Assembly: GCA_964592155.1 (NCBI GenBank)
Contig: CAZQDA010000072.1
Coordinates: 1 to 15,677, forward strand
DNA from: Christensenella sp964592155
GTDB lineage: Bacteria > Bacillota > Clostridia > Christensenellales > Christensenellaceae
Direction of reading: 5' to 3'
Length of the DNA: 15,677 nt
The notes below the pieces were generated by a model. That model was not told where the DNA came from and did no database searches. It was given only the letters and a program-made list of their open reading frames with translations. Below are positions 13,554 through 15,677 of the stretch, piece after piece. How positions within the stretch are numbered: position 1 is the first letter of the stretch; every line of letters starts with the position of its first letter. The translations under genes were made by a program, and so were the position numbers.

Positions 13554-14613
13554 ATATATGGAGCAGGGAATTTCTTTGCTGGCAAAAACAGTGGGGCGAT
13601 TTTATCTGAAAAGCCCGAAGGGACTGGCGTTCCTTGCGAAAACAGTGCCTGAAATCGGAAGAAGCACAAAGCGGCGCAAGCAAAATGAAGTAGATGGATT
13701 ACATGTTCCGCCTTTTCTCATTGCAAGCATCACGGCGCAGTGCAATCTGCACTGCGCGGGTTGTTATGCACGGGCATCCGGGGCCTGTACGGATGAAAAT
13801 GCCGATGAGCTGGATGCGCGGGCATGGCATAGGATTTTTTCGGAAGCGTCTGCGCTGGGCGTATCGTTCGTGATCCTTGCGGGGGGCGAGCCTCTTTTGC
13901 GCCGTGATGTGATCGAAACCGCGGCACAGTTTTCAAATATTATATTCCCCATATTCACCAATGGACACATGATCGACGAGCAGTATCAGTTGCTGTTTGA
14001 CCGCTGCCGAAACCTTATTCCCGTGCTCAGTATGGAGGGGGACGCCACAGTGACGGACGCGCGGCGCGGAGAAGGCACACATGCGGCGATAGAGGAGGCC
14101 ATGCAGTTTTTTCGCATGAAGAAGCTGTTGTCCGGCGTATCTGTCACGGTCACAAAGGAAAATATGGCAGATGTGACGCAAACTGCCTTTGTCGAACAAT
14201 TGCGGCAAAGCGGATGCGGGATATTATTTTATGTGGAATATGTTCCCGCAGAGCCAAATACAGAGCATCTGATGCTTGATGAAGAGGATATAAGGCGGAT
14301 GCAGGAAATCACCGACTCTCTGCGAGACCGCTTTGATACGATGATCGTCCTGTCTTTTCCGGGCGACGAAGCGCAAACGGATGGCTGCCTTGCCTCGGGC
14401 CGTGGTTTCTTCCATATCAACGCGGCAGGAGGCGCGGAGCCTTGTCCGTTTTCTCCCTACTCTGCGCTCAGCTTAAGAGAGCATTCCCTTGCGGACGCCC
14501 TACGCTCAGGTTTTTTTCTTGAGCTGCGTAAGTTCGCTGCTCAGGCCGGGCACAATGGCGGCTGTACGTTGTTTGCCCACAGGGAAGAGGTGGAGGCGCT
14601 GCTGGACCGATGA
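13540..14613 (+). CDS. radical SAM enzyme with SPASM/twitch-like C-terminus
   Basis: A 357-residue enzyme that uses a [4Fe-4S] cluster and S-adenosylmethionine to start radical chemistry. The cluster motif is CNLHCAGC (Cys68, 72, 75), followed by GGEP (115-118) for SAM binding and a typical barrel. After about 280 the sequence GCLASGRGFFHINAAGGAEPCPFSPYS with Cys283, Cys302 and a later Cys342 resembles a reduced SPASM/twitch region that may hold an auxiliary cluster. Such enzymes often modify peptides or cofactors; the substrate is unknown and I saw no convincing precursor peptide beside it. GGAGG (13530-13534) lies five bases before the ATG, which overlaps the TetR stop. The upstream in-frame ATG (13504) inside the TetR gene is rejected. 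Confidence 0.9.
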   Translation: MNLNEYMEQGISLLAKTVGRFYLKSPKGLAFLAKTVPEIGRSTKRRKQNEVDGLHVPPFLIASITAQCNLHCAGCYARASGACTDENADELDARAWHRIFSEASALGVSFVILAGGEPLLRRDVIETAAQFSNIIFPIFTNGHMIDEQYQLLFDRCRNLIPVLSMEGDATVTDARRGEGTHAAIEEAMQFFRMKKLLSGVSVTVTKENMADVTQTAFVEQLRQSGCGILFYVEYVPAEPNTEHLMLDEEDIRRMQEITDSLRDRFDTMIVLSFPGDEAQTDGCLASGRGFFHINAAGGAEPCPFSPYSALSLREHSLADALRSGFFLELRKFAAQAGHNGGCTLFAHREEVEALLDR

Positions 14614-14686
14614 CCGGACCTTAAGCCCATTGATGAAAAGAAATTTTTATCACAGCAAGATTGATGAAAAAACGCGGAAAAGCATT

Positions 14687-14695
14687 TGATATAAT
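14687..14695 (+). promoter_or_regulatory. extended -10 element before the AraC-GNAT gene
   Basis: TGATATAAT is a perfect extended -10 box with no good -35. Transcription would begin near 14702, just before the ribosome site. The 106-base gap and this box suggest an internal promoter in addition to read-through from the TetR promoter. Confidence 0.5.
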
Positions 14696-14719
14696 TTTAA
14701 AAGAAAGGAGGAAGCTGTA

Positions 14720-15580
14720 GTGCAAACAAATATTATTCATGTAACTGCCGCTATTGATTATATCGAAAAGCATCTGGCAGAGAAGCTGGACCTTGAGATC
14801 GTCGCGCGCGCGGTTCACTATTCCAAATATCATCTGCACCGCGTTTTTACGGATACCATAGGGCTGAGTATTCACGACTATATCAATCGGCGTAAATTGA
14901 CGCAGGCCGCCAAACTGCTCGTGTTTTCCGATAAACCCATACTGGAGATTGCCCTTGCAGCCGGATATGAGAGCCAGCAGGCGTTTTCCAAAATTTTCAA
15001 GCAGATGTATAAGAAATCCCCCCGCCGATATCGCGAAGCGGAAGAATTTTATCCATTGCAGCTCAGATATCGTTTGAACAATCATCCGACAAAAATAAAG
15101 GCAGAAATCGACTGGAAGACGGATATCCTGTTTGCCGAAACAAGCGATATTCCCGCATGGATGGACTTCGTGCGCCTTGTGGTGGACGGCTTTCCTTTTC
15201 TTGATGAGGCGGAATATTTCGAACAGTTAAAACGGTGCATACAAAAAAGGCAGGCGCTGGTGATCAAAGATCAGCATGTGATCATCGGCGCAATGGCTTT
15301 TTGCGGCGAGACGGGAAGCATTGATTTTTTAGGCGTTCATCCGCAATATCGGAAGCACGGGGTTGCGAAATCGTTTTTGCACTGGTTGTTTCAGATGCGA
15401 CTGCAAAATATGCCTGTCAGCATTACGACCTTCCGCGAGGGGGACAAAGCCGACTCGGGCTATCGCAAGGCGTGGAAAAGCCTTGGGTTTGCCGAAGCGG
15501 AATTGCTCACAGAGTTTGGATATCCCACTCAAAAATTCATCTTGAAAAAAGAGGAGTTGAGGGAGACCTGCTGTGAGTAA
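14720..15580 (+). CDS. AraC-type DNA-binding domain fused to a GNAT acetyltransferase domain
   Basis: A 286-residue fusion. Residues 1-106 form the AraC double helix-turn-helix (LEIVARAVHYSKYHLHRVFTDTIGLSIHDYINRRKL, and ILEIALAAGYESQQAFSKIFKQMYKKSPRRYR). Residues about 135-276 are a GNAT domain: IDFLGVHPQYRKHGVAKSFLHWLF (201-224) carries the acetyl-CoA loop QYRKHGVA, and the end (SGYRKAWKSLGFAEAELLTEFGYPTQKFIL) is the usual last strand region. It may sense acetyl-CoA or a substrate, or acetylate a small molecule and regulate genes together. The GTG start has AAAGGAGG (14704-14711) eight bases upstream. Its stop overlaps the GTG start of the MATE gene by eight bases, so the two are coupled. 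Confidence 0.88.
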   Translation: MQTNIIHVTAAIDYIEKHLAEKLDLEIVARAVHYSKYHLHRVFTDTIGLSIHDYINRRKLTQAAKLLVFSDKPILEIALAAGYESQQAFSKIFKQMYKKSPRRYREAEEFYPLQLRYRLNNHPTKIKAEIDWKTDILFAETSDIPAWMDFVRLVVDGFPFLDEAEYFEQLKRCIQKRQALVIKDQHVIIGAMAFCGETGSIDFLGVHPQYRKHGVAKSFLHWLFQMRLQNMPVSITTFREGDKADSGYRKAWKSLGFAEAELLTEFGYPTQKFILKKEELRETCCE

Positions 15581-15677
15581 TCTCTGCGCAAAGCAAAATC
15601 CGCTTGCAAGGGAGTTTACCATGCGGGCGTTGTTAAAATTTGCCTTTCCCACCATCCTTATGATGCTCTTTATGGGG
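15573..15677 (+). CDS. MATE-family multidrug/metabolite exporter, N-terminus (runs off window)
   Basis: Only 35 residues are present: MSNLCAKQNPLAREFTMRALLKFAFPTILMMLFMG. The 'NPL......LLKFAFPTI' opening followed by a first membrane helix is characteristic of MATE transporters, which pump drugs or metabolites out using an H+ or Na+ gradient. The GTG at 15573 is preferred because AGGGAG (15560-15565) lies seven bases upstream and the family motif includes the NPL segment; an ATG at 15621 with AGGGAG six bases upstream is the alternative. The gene overlaps the AraC-GNAT stop, so it belongs to the same transcript. The identification rests on a short piece. Confidence 0.75.
   Translation, partial: MSNLCAKQNPLAREFTMRALLKFAFPTILMMLFMG

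Noticed and set aside
14630..14689. 18-codon frame MKRNFYHSKIDEKTRKSI as a precursor peptide for the radical SAM enzyme
   Set aside because: No ribosome site, no leader-core character or repeated Cys/Ser/Thr core, and it overlaps the extended -10 box.

Overview
The window looks like chromosome of an anaerobic Firmicute of the Clostridia. The evidence is a pyruvate:ferredoxin oxidoreductase C-terminus, a class B sortase with an SPKTG substrate, an LCP wall-assembly protein, strong AGGAGG-type ribosome binding sites, frequent GTG/TTG starts, intrinsic terminators after most genes and a CCA-encoding tRNA-Thr. A Christensenella-like gut lineage is a guess, not something the sequence proves. No transposase, integrase, CRISPR array or phage gene is visible.

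Layout. (1) 1-458: 3' end of the PFOR gene and its terminator. (2) 603-3278: cell-envelope block with class B sortase, a small secreted SPKTG protein that is its likely substrate, a terminator, then an LCP ligase. (3) 3413-4733: DEAD-box RNA helicase behind its own promoter and a leader that contains an intrinsic terminator. (4) 4799-5272: LURP-one-like protein. (5) 5280-6299: no credible protein gene. It holds a probable large structured RNA on the minus strand ending in a clean terminator, then tRNA-Thr(GGU) on the plus strand with a near-consensus promoter. (6) 6300-6699: nothing assignable. (7) 6700-9471: three minus-strand genes, a small cupin and two related lipoproteins in tandem. (8) 9874-10743: a short QueG-like double [4Fe-4S] protein and a DUF1653 protein, followed by a small unknown gene facing them. 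(9) 11211-12631: a GNAT acetyltransferase and an AraC/GyrI-type regulator, convergent on a shared terminator. (10) 12839-15677: a self-regulated cluster of TetR repressor, radical SAM enzyme, AraC-GNAT fusion and MATE exporter, running off the end.

How they fit together. The sortase, its substrate and the LCP protein all act on the cell wall. The last cluster couples ligand sensing (TetR, AraC-GNAT) to a modifying enzyme (radical SAM) and an efflux pump. Its promoter lies between and across three nested CTAG-based palindromes. The two most unusual items are the candidate minus-strand RNA at 5280-5874 and this TetR/rSAM/AraC-GNAT/MATE cluster.
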